Assembly (NCBI GenBank): GCA_036496585.1
Contig: DASXLB010000022.1
Coordinates: forward strand, 124,001-188,000
Length of the DNA: 64,000 nucleotides
Origin: Vicinamibacterales bacterium
Lineage (GTDB): Bacteria > Acidobacteriota > Vicinamibacteria > Vicinamibacterales > 2-12-FULL-66-21
Direction: 5' to 3'
Shown: piece by piece, positions 8,935 through 17,035 of the stretch
Numbering within the stretch: position 1 is the stretch's first letter
How the letters are laid out: the number at the start of each line of letters is the position of its first letter
Program-made: the position numbers and the translations under genes
Notes under the pieces: model-generated
What the model was told of the DNA's origin: nothing
The model's database searches: none
The model's input: the letters and a program-made list of their open reading frames with translations, nothing else

Positions 8935-10596
8935 TCAGAGCGGCCGAGGTGGCGCGGTGGACGGGGGAGAGCCTGCGCCGCGGTAGAACGCGTCGATCGA
9001 GGCAATCTCACGAGCCCGGCGATCCGCCGGCCACGCCAGTTCGTCGGCGGCGATGCGCGCGGCCGCGGCGGCGAGTTCAGGGCCTGGATGGTGCATCGCG
9101 CCGAGCTCCATCCGCCGGATCACGATGTCGGCGAGCGTGATCGCCATCTCGTGGCGGATCGCATGGACGACTTCCGCGCCGACCGACGGCCGGCCGGGCA
9201 CGAGCGGCATGCGCCAGTCGGTCCGCTCGGCCATCAGCCGTACGATCGGCGCCGAGCGGTCGCCGTAGACGCTGGTGAGGTGGCTGACGATCGCCGGCGA
9301 CAGCTCGAGGCCGGCGGCGCGGGCGGTCTCGATCACCAAGGCCTCGTGGTCGGCGATGCCTGCCCCTGGCAGCACGGCGATCGGCTCGCGCGCGGGTCGG
9401 AGCGACGGCTGGCCCAGGCGCCGGATTGCCGCGTCGGCGGCCTTCGCGCCGGTCGCGCGCGCGGTCGTGTACTTGACCCCGACAACCGTCAGCGCTCCGC
9501 CGGAACCCTCCGCGTCGTGATCGATGATCTGCGGCGACGCGAGCAGCGCGGCCGAGCCGTCCCGCCGCTGCTGCGCCGGCACGATGCCGCGGTGGACGAG
9601 CGTCACTTCGTCGCGGGTCAGGCGCAACGCGGGGAATGCCGCGTTCGCCGCCGCCACCATGGCATCGATTTCCTCCGGCCCCACAGCGAGGTCGGACGGC
9701 TGCTGGACGCGCGCCGACTGAAAAGTGCCGACCATCGCGCGGCCGTGCCACGGCGTCAGGGTCAGCATCGCGCCCGACGGTCCGCGAGCCGCCAGCGCCA
9801 TGTCGCTCGCGGGCTTCGACGTCACCAGGTTCATGGCCTTGAGGAGCGGCAGCTCTCGGGCGACGCCGAACAGCCGCATGATCTCGCCGGCGTGGGCACC
9901 GGCGGCATTGATCGTCAGCTTGGCACGCACCTCGAGCTCCTCGCCGCTCAGCGCGTCGCGCACCCGCATGCCGGCGACCTTGCCATGGTCCTTGACTGCG
10001 GCGATGGCCGCGGCGTAGTTGACCAGCCGCGCGCCGTGCGCGGCCGCGCCCTCGGCAAACGCGAGGCTGAGACGGTTGGCGAGCACCATCTGATAGTCGT
10101 ACCAGTTGGCGCCGCCGGTGAGACCCTCCTGCCGGATGCCGGGGAAGAGCTTCAGGGTCGCGGCGCGCGAGACGAGTCTGGCGGGCGGCAGGTGCAGCTC
10201 CGGTTCGACGCCGACGTTGCGGTCGCGTCCGAGCCAGGCGTCGATCCGGAACGCGGCGTGCAGCGCCAGTCGACTCCTGACCAGCGAGCGATAGGTACCG
10301 ACGAGAAAGGGGAGCGGGCGCAGCAGGCGCGGCGCCATGCCGGCGAGCGCCCGCCGTTCCAGGATCGCTTCGCGCGCGTGCCGCAGCCGTCCGGTCTGCA
10401 GCGACCGCAGTCCGCCGTGCGCGGTCCGCTGATGGTTGAACGAGGTCGAGGCGGCGAAGTCCGCCTTGTCGATCAGCGCGACCGAGACGCCCCGCCGCGC
10501 CGCCGCGAGCGCCGTCGCGAGGCCGTGGATGCCGCCGCCGACCACGAGGATGTCGTACTGAGCGTTGGCGAGGGCGTGAAAGTCTCGGCGCTCCAC
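8935..10596 (-). CDS. glpD: FAD-dependent glycerol-3-phosphate dehydrogenase GlpD
   Basis: GlpD oxidises sn-glycerol-3-phosphate to dihydroxyacetone phosphate at the inner membrane and passes electrons to quinone. The 553-residue product has the N-terminal FAD Rossmann motif GGGIHGLATALAAARRG, the family sequence STSFNHQRTAHGGLR, and a C-terminal helical DAO domain. The frame is open to 10764, but the GTG at 10596 gives the standard N-terminus (VERRDFHALANAQYDILVVGGG). It lies 6 bases after a TATATT element. No glpF or glpK gene is nearby. It is divergent from the methyltransferase gene. Confidence 0.9.
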   Translation of the reverse strand: MERRDFHALANAQYDILVVGGGIHGLATALAAARRGVSVALIDKADFAASTSFNHQRTAHGGLRSLQTGRLRHAREAILERRALAGMAPRLLRPLPFLVGTYRSLVRSRLALHAAFRIDAWLGRDRNVGVEPELHLPPARLVSRAATLKLFPGIRQEGLTGGANWYDYQMVLANRLSLAFAEGAAAHGARLVNYAAAIAAVKDHGKVAGMRVRDALSGEELEVRAKLTINAAGAHAGEIMRLFGVARELPLLKAMNLVTSKPASDMALAARGPSGAMLTLTPWHGRAMVGTFQSARVQQPSDLAVGPEEIDAMVAAANAAFPALRLTRDEVTLVHRGIVPAQQRRDGSAALLASPQIIDHDAEGSGGALTVVGVKYTTARATGAKAADAAIRRLGQPSLRPAREPIAVLPGAGIADHEALVIETARAAGLELSPAIVSHLTSVYGDRSAPIVRLMAERTDWRMPLVPGRPSVGAEVVHAIRHEMAITLADIVIRRMELGAMHHPGPELAAAAARIAADELAWPADRRAREIASIDAFYRGAGSPPSTAPPRPL

Positions 10597-10602
10597 AGGG
10601 TG

Positions 10603-10612
10603 AATATATAGT
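10603..10612. promoter_or_regulatory. Overlapping divergent -10 elements between glpD and the methyltransferase gene
   Basis: The 36-base divergent spacer contains an AT-rich island. On the minus strand TATATT (10608-10603) stands 6 bases before the glpD GTG. On the plus strand TATAGT (10607-10612) stands 20 bases before the ATG at 10633. The two elements overlap, so polymerase binding in one direction should exclude the other. Confidence 0.45.
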
Positions 10613-10632
10613 AGCGTCTCGCGACTCGACGC

Positions 10633-11403
10633 ATGGCCACGATCACACAGGTCCGGGACTACTGGAACGCCCACATCCACGATCTCGACGTCAGTGCTCA
10701 CCAGCCGGGCACCCGCGAGTTCTTTCAGGATCTGGATCAGTATCACTTCGAGAAGCTGCATCACCTGCCGAGGCTGATCGACTTCGACGCCTATCGCGGC
10801 AAGCGGGTGCTCGACGTCGGCTGTGGCGCCGGCACCGATCTGGCGCGATTCGTCAAAGGGGGCGCGCTCGGCGCCGGCGTCGATGTCTCGTCGTCAGCCA
10901 TCGCGCTCGCCAGGCAGAACTTCGCGCAGCAGGGGCTGGAGGCAGACCTGCGGGAAGCCGACGGCGAACGGCTGCCCTTCGAGGACGACACCTTTGACCT
11001 GGTATTCGCGCACGGCGTCGTCCAGTACACCGCCGACGACACGGCGCTGGTCGAGGAATGCCGCCGCGTGCTGCGGCCTGGCGGAACTGCGATCTTCCAG
11101 GTCTACAACCGCATCTCGTGGCTCAACGCGCTGTCGAAGGTGATGAAGGTGCCGCTCGAACACGAGGACGCGCCAGTGCTCGAGCGCTACAGCGCGAAGG
11201 AATTCCGGGCGCTCCTCGGCGGATTCCGCGACGTGCGCCTGGTGGCGGAGCGGTTTCCGGTGAAATCGCGCCTGCACGGCGGCTGGAAGGGGTTGGCCTT
11301 CAACACCTGCTTCGTCGGCACTTTCAACGCTCTGCCGCGCGCGTGGGTGCGCCGCTTCGGCTGGCACCTGCTGGCGTTCTGCACCAAAGAGCGCCGGGGA
11401 TAG
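10633..11403 (+). CDS. Class I SAM-dependent methyltransferase
   Basis: The 256-residue protein has the SAM-binding motif I VLDVGCGAGTDLARF near residue 58, an acidic residue after strand 2 (GVDVSSSAIALARQN), motif II FDLVFAHGVVQY and motif III LRPGGTAIFQVYN. The N-terminal segment (VRDYWNAHIHDLDVS) resembles the Methyltransf_11 group acting on small molecules or quinones. The substrate cannot be told. It ends 49 bases before dapF. Confidence 0.8.
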   Translation: MATITQVRDYWNAHIHDLDVSAHQPGTREFFQDLDQYHFEKLHHLPRLIDFDAYRGKRVLDVGCGAGTDLARFVKGGALGAGVDVSSSAIALARQNFAQQGLEADLREADGERLPFEDDTFDLVFAHGVVQYTADDTALVEECRRVLRPGGTAIFQVYNRISWLNALSKVMKVPLEHEDAPVLERYSAKEFRALLGGFRDVRLVAERFPVKSRLHGGWKGLAFNTCFVGTFNALPRAWVRRFGWHLLAFCTKERRG

Positions 11404-11452
11404 AGATGACGCCGATGCGCCCCATCCGGCGCCGCGCGACGTGGGAGGGCCT

Positions 11453-12238
11453 GTGAGGCTGGTCAAGGGACACGCCTACGGCAACGACTTCCTGCTGGCG
11501 GCCGCCGATCAGATTCCAGCCGGTGCGGATCGCGCATCGCTGGCGCGCGCATTGTGCGATCGCCATCGCGGCTGCGGCGCCGACGGGCTCATCGTCTTCA
11601 CGACGTCCGGCCGTATGGATCTGCTCAACGCGGATGGCAGCTATTCCGAGGTGTCGGGCAATGGTCTCCGCTGCCTGGCGGCGTGGCTGGCGCGTGAGAA
11701 CGGACTCCCGGCAGGAGGTCGGATCGACATCGAGACCGACGCCGGCGTCAAGGCGCTGGAGCTGCTCGCCGTCGAGGGACCGCGCTATCTGTTTCGTGCT
11801 GCGATGGGGCCGCCCGAGGATCTCCAGCGGCGGACGATCGATGTCGGCGGTACGCCGGTTGACGCGATCACGCTGCGAGTCGGTAATCCGCAGTGCGTCG
11901 TCCTCGGCGCGGTGACGCACGAGCGCCTGCACACGATCGCGGCGCAGCTCGCCGTCCATCCGATCTTCCCGCACGGCAGCAACGTGGAACTCGCCGAGGT
12001 CGAGGCGCCCGACCAGGTTCGCATGCTGATCTGGGAGCGTGGCGTCGGACCGACCCAGGCGTCGGGTACCGGCGCCTGTGCGTCGGCGGTGGCGGCCATG
12101 GCGTACGGCGGCGCCTCGCGCGATCTGCGGGTGACGTCGCCGGGCGGGACGCAGCGCGTGGAATGGACGGAGGCCGGTCTCTATCTGACCGGATGGGCCG
12201 AGCTGGTATTCGAAGCGCGGCGGTTGACGTCGGACTGA
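11453..12238 (+). CDS. dapF: Diaminopimelate epimerase
   Basis: DapF interconverts LL- and meso-diaminopimelate in lysine and peptidoglycan synthesis. The 261-residue product has the two catalytic cysteines in their usual settings, SGNGLRCLAAWLA and GTGACASAVAAMA. The N-terminus has the family pattern KGHAYGNDFLL. Two in-frame GTG codons compete. The one at 11453 gives MRLVKGHAYGND and is preceded 4 bases upstream by GGGAGG, so it is preferred over 11441. It is convergent with radC, 8 bases away. Confidence 0.93.
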   Translation: MRLVKGHAYGNDFLLAAADQIPAGADRASLARALCDRHRGCGADGLIVFTTSGRMDLLNADGSYSEVSGNGLRCLAAWLARENGLPAGGRIDIETDAGVKALELLAVEGPRYLFRAAMGPPEDLQRRTIDVGGTPVDAITLRVGNPQCVVLGAVTHERLHTIAAQLAVHPIFPHGSNVELAEVEAPDQVRMLIWERGVGPTQASGTGACASAVAAMAYGGASRDLRVTSPGGTQRVEWTEAGLYLTGWAELVFEARRLTSD

Positions 12239-12246
12239 GGCGTACG

Positions 12247-12945
12247 TCACACCTGGCGCGCGGTGCCTTCGGGCGGCAGAATGTCGCGCGATTCACGCAG
12301 GCTGCGGAACCCGCGGTCGACCAGGATGAGATGGTCGATCACCGCAATCCCCATGATCTCGCCGGCCTTCATCAACCGTAGTGTCAGCGCCACGTCGTCG
12401 CTGCTCGGACGTGGATCGCCCGAGGGGTGGTTGTGGAAGAGGATGATCGCCGCCGCGCCGGCGACCGCTGCCTCGCGGAACACCTCGCGCGGGTGAACGA
12501 TGCTGGCGTCGAGCGTACCGACAGATACGAGCGTGGTGCGCAGCATCTGGTGGCGCGTGTCGAGCAGCAGCACGCCGAAGTGCTCGACCGGCTTCACCCC
12601 GAACTGCGGCACCAGCACCCGCGCCGCGTCGGTCGCGGAGGCGATCAGCAGACGCTCGCGACGGCCCCGCAGCAGCGTGCGCCGGCCCGCCTCGACGGCC
12701 GCGATCAACTGCGCGGCGCGCGCCACCCCGATGCCCGGCACGCGCCGCAACTCGTCCGACGAGCAGCGCGCCAGCGCGTGCAGGCCGCCGACCGCGTGCA
12801 GCACCGCGTTGGCCAGCTCGAGCGCGCCCGCGTTCGGCACGCCGTGCCCGAGCACGATCGCGAGCAGCTCGTTGTCGCCAAGAGCCGCCGACCCGGCGCG
12901 CGCGAGCTTCTCGCGCGGCCGGTCGTGAGTCGCAACCGTCTTCAT
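12247..12945 (-). CDS. radC: RadC/JAB-domain family protein
   Basis: The 232-residue product has an N-terminal helix-hairpin-helix region (LRRVPGIGVARAAQLIA) and a C-terminal JAB/MPN domain with the metal-binding motif HNHPSGDPRPSSDD. RadC-family proteins were linked to DNA repair, but their enzymatic function is unsettled. The start codon sits directly against a tandem CCTTCG-word array and is divergent from a lipoprotein gene. Confidence 0.9.
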   Translation of the reverse strand: MKTVATHDRPREKLARAGSAALGDNELLAIVLGHGVPNAGALELANAVLHAVGGLHALARCSSDELRRVPGIGVARAAQLIAAVEAGRRTLLRGRRERLLIASATDAARVLVPQFGVKPVEHFGVLLLDTRHQMLRTTLVSVGTLDASIVHPREVFREAAVAGAAAIILFHNHPSGDPRPSSDDVALTLRLMKAGEIMGIAVIDHLILVDRGFRSLRESRDILPPEGTARQV

Positions 12946-12946
12946 G

Positions 12947-12999
12947 TTCCTTCGGTTCCTTCGTTCCTGCGTGTCCTTCGCCGTCCTTCGTGCCCTTCG
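12947..12999. repeat. Degenerate tandem-word array, about 9-base period (CCTTCG words)
   Basis: Six CCTTCG-like words end at 12954, 12963, 12971 (CCTGCG), 12980, 12990 and 12999, so spacing is 8-10 bases. The array fills most of the divergent spacer between radC (start 12945) and the lipoprotein gene (start 13016). Period and content are unlike codon structure. Confidence 0.7.
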
Positions 13000-13008
13000 T
13001 GATACGGT
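13000..13008 (+). promoter_or_regulatory. Candidate extended -10 (TG-A-TACGGT)
   Basis: TGATACGGT ends 7 bases before the GTG start of the lipoprotein gene at 13016, directly after the CCTTCG array. No Shine-Dalgarno is present. Confidence 0.4.
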
Positions 13009-13015
13009 TTTCCCT

Positions 13016-13588
13016 GTGCGCCGTGCGTTGATCGGACTGTTGCTGCTGGCGGCCGCGGCCTGCTCCGAACCCCCCCAGAAAGAAATCGATCAGGCGCAGT
13101 CGGCGATCGACGCCGCCCGCGCCGCCGGCGCCGACACTGGCGCGGCTGCGGAGTACGCGGGCGCGACAGAAACGCTGCAGAAAGCCCGCGCGTCGGTCGA
13201 TCAGCGCGACTACCGTCAGGCGCTCAGCTACGCGATCGACGCCCGTCAGCGGGCAGCCGAAGCCACGGCGCTCGTCGCCGCAGCCAGGACGCGGCAGAAG
13301 GCCTCGGCGGAGGCCGAGTACGCGACCGCCGCGCAACGCGGATCGATTCTCGAAGCGGATCTGCATGCCGCCGAGTCGGCTCGCGTCCCGGCGCAGCAAC
13401 TGCGCACTGCCCGGGAGGCGCTCGACGCGGCGAAAGGGACCTTGCAAGAAGCGCGCAGACGGCTCGATGGTGGGAATACAACGGACGCGGAAGCGACGCT
13501 GGTGACAGTACGCGAAAAGCTCGATCTTGCCGCGAAAGCCGTGCAAGCGATTCCGCAGCATGGCAGAGCCACCCGGCGACGGCACTGA
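13016..13588 (+). CDS. Helical DUF4398-like lipoprotein
   Basis: The 190-residue product begins with a lipoprotein signal (LIGLLLLAAAAC, Cys at 16). It then consists of Ala/Arg/Glu-rich helices such as EIDQAQSAIDAARAAGAD, KARASVDQRDYRQALSYAID and TAREALDAAKGTLQEARRRL. This is the pattern of DUF4398/TolA-like periplasmic helical lipoproteins. The function is unknown; an envelope-spanning or scaffold role is possible. The frame is open to 12944, but only the GTG at 13016 gives a clean lipoprotein signal. larC follows after 3 bases, which suggests cotranscription. Confidence 0.75.
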   Translation: MRRALIGLLLLAAAACSEPPQKEIDQAQSAIDAARAAGADTGAAAEYAGATETLQKARASVDQRDYRQALSYAIDARQRAAEATALVAAARTRQKASAEAEYATAAQRGSILEADLHAAESARVPAQQLRTAREALDAAKGTLQEARRRLDGGNTTDAEATLVTVREKLDLAAKAVQAIPQHGRATRRRH

Positions 13589-13591
13589 CCG

Positions 13592-14794
13592 ATGCTGTAC
13601 CTTGATTGTTTTTCAGGCGCGTCCGGCGACATGGTGCTCGGGGCGCTTCTCGATCTTGGTCTTCCGCTCGACGCGCTGCGCGCCGCACTCGGCAGCCTGG
13701 CGCTCGAATTCGGCGACGTCGGCGCCGACGTCGTCACACGCGCGGGAGTGACGGCCAGGAAGTTCCGCCTCACCGATACCCGCGAGAAGACGGCGTCTGG
13801 CACGCACGCGCACTACCACCTCAAGGGCATCGTCAAAGCGATCCAGCGCTCGTCACTGTCAGCAGCCGGGCAGGATCGGGCGATCCACATGTTCGAGCGC
13901 CTCGCCGCGGCCGAAGCGGCGATCCATGGGACGCCGATCGAGAAGGTGCATCTGCACGAGGTGGGCGCCCTCGATTCGATCATCGACATCGCGGGGGCCG
14001 TCTTCGGGTTCGAGTATCTCGGCTTCGACGACATCGAGGCGTCCCCGCTGAACGTGGGCGGCGGGAGGGTGCGGTGCGCGCACGGCGTGTTTCCCGTGCC
14101 GGCGCCCGCCACCGCCCGGCTGCTCGAAGGCGTGCCGGTCTACGGCAATGGCACGTCGGAGTTGGTGACGCCGACCGGCGCGCTGCTGGTGACCACCTAT
14201 GCGAAGGCCTATGGTCCGCTGCCGGCGATGACGATGTCGAAGATCGCCTATGGTGCCGGCGATCGCGATCCGACAGACACGCCCAACGTGCTCAGGATGG
14301 TGAGCGGCACGCGAACGCCACAGACGCGCACGTCGGGCGTCGCCCCGCGACCGTCCGACACCGAGACGATTCTCACGATCGCCTGCGAGATCGACGACAT
14401 GAATCCGCAACTCTTCGGACCGCTGATGCAGCGCCTGCTTGCGCATGGCGCACTCGACGTGTTCTATACGCCGGTGCAGATGAAGAAAGGCCGTCCCGGC
14501 ACGCTCGTGACCGTCTTGGCCAGACCTGCGTCGCGCGGGGCACTGACCGACGTGCTGTTTCGTGAGTCCACGACGATCGGCGTGCGCTATCAGGAGATGG
14601 AACGCTGCTGCCTGGAACGGACGGTCGAAACCGTGCAGACGCCGTACGGCAGCGTCCGCTTCAAGGTGGCGCGACGCGACGGACGCGAGCTGAACGCCGC
14701 TCCCGAGTTCGACGACTGCGAACGATTGGCGGCCGAGCAGAGCGTGCCGATCAAGGAAGTGCAGGCGGCCGCCTGGCACGCGCGCGGCCGTTGA
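13592..14794 (+). CDS. larC: Nickel pincer cofactor synthesis protein LarC
   Basis: LarC inserts nickel into pyridinium-3,5-bisthiocarboxylate mononucleotide to make the nickel-pincer cofactor first found in lactate racemase. The 400-residue protein starts with the family sequence MLYLDCFSGASGDMVLGALL, followed by the HLHEVGALDSIIDI histidine region and a C-terminal domain (EIDDMNPQLFGPLMQRL). In some bacteria larC is split by a programmed frameshift; here it is one continuous frame. LarA, LarB and LarE are absent from the window, so the recipient enzyme is elsewhere or unknown. Confidence 0.9.
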   Translation: MLYLDCFSGASGDMVLGALLDLGLPLDALRAALGSLALEFGDVGADVVTRAGVTARKFRLTDTREKTASGTHAHYHLKGIVKAIQRSSLSAAGQDRAIHMFERLAAAEAAIHGTPIEKVHLHEVGALDSIIDIAGAVFGFEYLGFDDIEASPLNVGGGRVRCAHGVFPVPAPATARLLEGVPVYGNGTSELVTPTGALLVTTYAKAYGPLPAMTMSKIAYGAGDRDPTDTPNVLRMVSGTRTPQTRTSGVAPRPSDTETILTIACEIDDMNPQLFGPLMQRLLAHGALDVFYTPVQMKKGRPGTLVTVLARPASRGALTDVLFRESTTIGVRYQEMERCCLERTVETVQTPYGSVRFKVARRDGRELNAAPEFDDCERLAAEQSVPIKEVQAAAWHARGR

Positions 14795-14819
14795 TGTGGA
14801 GATGTGAGCCTCTCCACAT
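14794..14819 (+). terminator. Hairpin after larC
   Basis: ATGTGGAGA (14794-14802) and TCTCCACAT (14811-14819) form a perfect 9-base-pair stem with an 8-base loop, starting at the larC stop codon. There is no clean U-tract, only a TTTCC-rich stretch, so termination is possible but not certain. Confidence 0.45.
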
Positions 14820-14844
14820 TTCCACATTTCCAAATTTCCACATA
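14813..14844. repeat. Octamer tandem array (TCCACATT x4)
   Basis: Four consecutive 8-base units begin at 14813, 14821, 14829 and 14837: TCCACATT, TCCACATT, TCCAAATT, TCCACATA. The array overlaps the right arm of the larC hairpin and runs into the metG -10-like element. Confidence 0.75.
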
Positions 14845-14848
14845 AACT
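14843..14848 (+). promoter_or_regulatory. Candidate -10 for metG (TAAACT)
   Basis: TAAACT ends 7 bases before the metG ATG and overlaps the last octamer of the upstream array. No Shine-Dalgarno is seen. Confidence 0.4.
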
Positions 14849-14855
14849 TGTTCGG

Positions 14856-16892
14856 ATGCCCCGGTTCTATCTGACGACGGCGATCGACTACGTCAACAGC
14901 TCGCCGCACCTGGGCACGGCCTACGAGAAGATCACCGCCGACGTCATCGCCCGTTACAAGCGTCTCGCGGGTTTCGAGACGTTGTTCGTGATGGGCAACG
15001 ATGAGCATTCGCAGAATGTCTTTCGCCGCGCCAGAGAACAGGGGATGGATCCGGTCGCGTACTGCGATCAGATGGAGCGGGAATTCCGGGCCGCCTGGGA
15101 TCTGCTCGACATTTCCTACGACGACTTCATACGAACCACCCAGCCGCGGCACGCCGCGGCGGTGCAGGAGTTCGTGCGCCGGATTGCCGCCGCGGGCGAC
15201 GTCTACGAAGGCTACTACGAGGGCTGGTACTGCGTCGGCTGCGAAGCGTTCAAGCAGGACAAGGATCTCGTCGACGGCAAGTGCCCGCTCCATTCGACTG
15301 TCGAGTGGATCAGGGAGAAGAACCATTTTTTCCGTCTCTCCAAGTATCAGCAGCCGCTGCTGCGCCACTACGCCGCGCACCCGGAGTTCATCGAGCCCGA
15401 CGTACGGCGCAATGAAATCCTGCGGCTCGTCGAGGGCGGCCTCGAGGACATCTCGATCAGCCGCGCCGGGCAGTCCTGGGGCATTCCCGTCCCGGACGAT
15501 CCGCAGAGCGTCGTCTACGTCTGGTTCGACGCGCTCATCAACTACGCCGCGGCGGCGGGCTTCGGCACCGACGCCGCGAAGGCTGCGCGGTGGTGGCCGG
15601 CCGACCTGCACGTCATCGGCAAGGACATCACCCGCTTTCACACGGTGATCTGGCCGGCGATGCTGATGGCGGCGGGGCTCGAACTCCCGTCGCAGGTGTT
15701 CGGTCACGGGTTCATGACGGTGGAAGGCCAGCGCATGAGCAAGTCGCTCGGCAACGTCATCGATCCGAACGAGGCCGCCGCCAGCCACGGCGTTGATCCC
15801 CTGCGTCTGTACCTGGTGAAGGAAGTGACCTACGGCGGCGACGGCGATTTTTCGTGGTCGCGGTTTCACGAGCGCTACAACGTCGACCTGGCCAATAACC
15901 TGGGGAACCTGGTCAGCCGGACGGCGACGATGGCGGAGAAGTATCGCGGCGGTCGCCTCGCGCCGTCCGGCGAGCCCGGACGTCTGGCGGACGCGGCCGC
16001 GGGCGCCCTGGCCACGTATCGCCGCGGCATGGATGCCTTCGCGCTCGAGCAGGGCGCGGCGGCAGCGTTCCGGCTCGTCGACGCGGCCAACGAGTACATC
16101 GCCGAGACGGAACCCTGGAAGCTGGCGAAGGACGAGGCGAACGCGGCGCGGCTCAGCCAGGTGCTCTTCGACGTCGCCGAGGCGGTGCGCGTCGCCGGCG
16201 TGCTGCTGCTGCCGATCATCCCGCGTTCGGCGGCCGAGATCCTGCGCCGCGTCGGCGAAGGGACGCCTGCCGCCGACCTCCGTCTCGAAGACGCGGCCTG
16301 GCGTAACAGCGGCGAGCGGATCATGCTCAAGGGGGCGGCACTGTGGCCGCGGGCCGACATCCCGGCCGCAACCGGCGCGCGCACGAGCACCGACAAGCAG
16401 GGATCGACTGGCGACAAACAAGGACCCGGAACGCCGGACGTGGCGCCCGCCGCAGCCGCGGCAGGCACGCCGGCCGGGCGCGCGATGAGGAGCAACCACG
16501 TGTCAGAACAGCAGAATCCAGGCCCGGCCGCGCCCGCATCAGCACCCGCGGCGCCACCGGCCGACAACCGCATCACCATCGACGACTTCATGAAGATCGA
16601 CCTGCGTGTGGCGAAGGTGCTCACGGCGGAAAAGGTACCCAACTCGCGCAAGCTGATGAAGCTGTCGATCGACGTGGGCACCGAACAGCGAACGCTCGTC
16701 GCCGGCATTGCCGAGGCCTACGAGCCGGAGCAGCTCGTCGGCCGGACGGTCGGCGTCGTGTTCAACCTCAAGCCGGCCAAGCTGATGGGGATCGAATCGA
16801 ACGGCATGATCCTCGCCGCCAGTCCCGAAGGGGGGAAGCCGACGCTCGTCGCGTTCGAAAGTGACGTGCCGCCCGGTTCGCGCATCCGGTAG
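14856..16892 (+). CDS. metG: Methionyl-tRNA synthetase with C-terminal tRNA-binding domain
   Basis: MetG charges tRNA-Met. The 678-residue protein has the class I signature SSPHLGTAYEK (HIGH-type), a single zinc knuckle (CVGCEAF and GKCPLHS) as in the shorter bacterial form, and RMSKSLGN (KMSKS). After the anticodon-binding domain comes a low-complexity Pro/Ala/Gly linker, about residues 505-570. It leads to an OB-fold EMAPII/Trbp111-like domain (TIDDFMKIDLRVAKVLTAEK) that aids tRNA binding and dimerisation. The linker contains an in-frame ATG at 16486 from which the domain might be made alone, but there is no internal stop. Confidence 0.93.
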   Translation: MPRFYLTTAIDYVNSSPHLGTAYEKITADVIARYKRLAGFETLFVMGNDEHSQNVFRRAREQGMDPVAYCDQMEREFRAAWDLLDISYDDFIRTTQPRHAAAVQEFVRRIAAAGDVYEGYYEGWYCVGCEAFKQDKDLVDGKCPLHSTVEWIREKNHFFRLSKYQQPLLRHYAAHPEFIEPDVRRNEILRLVEGGLEDISISRAGQSWGIPVPDDPQSVVYVWFDALINYAAAAGFGTDAAKAARWWPADLHVIGKDITRFHTVIWPAMLMAAGLELPSQVFGHGFMTVEGQRMSKSLGNVIDPNEAAASHGVDPLRLYLVKEVTYGGDGDFSWSRFHERYNVDLANNLGNLVSRTATMAEKYRGGRLAPSGEPGRLADAAAGALATYRRGMDAFALEQGAAAAFRLVDAANEYIAETEPWKLAKDEANAARLSQVLFDVAEAVRVAGVLLLPIIPRSAAEILRRVGEGTPAADLRLEDAAWRNSGERIMLKGAALWPRADIPAATGARTSTDKQGSTGDKQGPGTPDVAPAAAAAGTPAGRAMRSNHVSEQQNPGPAAPASAPAAPPADNRITIDDFMKIDLRVAKVLTAEKVPNSRKLMKLSIDVGTEQRTLVAGIAEAYEPEQLVGRTVGVVFNLKPAKLMGIESNGMILAASPEGGKPTLVAFESDVPPGSRIR

Positions 16893-16899
16893 ACGGAAT

Positions 16900-17033
16900 G
16901 GACCGAGCGTGAGGCCCCGGAGCGAATGGTGAGGCGAGCGAGCGTCGCGAGGCGAGCCACGCCAACGGCGCGCGCCGGCGAAGCGGCGCGCCAGCGAGCG
17001 TGTAGGGGGTCCGCGGGGCGAAGCCCCCGGATC
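16900..17033. repeat. Extragenic palindromic element, composite
   Basis: The 143-base metG-tatD spacer is built of repeated GCGAG words, a GGCGCGC-type inverted repeat, and a terminal hairpin. In the hairpin TCCGCGGGGC (17010-17019) pairs with GCCCCCGGA (17023-17031) over a GAA loop with one bulge. The last hairpin is very similar to the one at 27778-27804. This looks like a dispersed palindromic repeat and not a gene. Confidence 0.55.
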
Positions 17034-17035
17034 AA

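Noticed and set aside
12947..12999. CRISPR-like short repeats
   Set aside because: Units are 6-9 bases, degenerate and without spacers; no cas genes are present.
16486..16892. A separate Trbp111-like tRNA-binding gene
   Set aside because: It is in frame with metG with no stop between, and fusion of this domain to MetG is common. It is kept only as a possible internal start.
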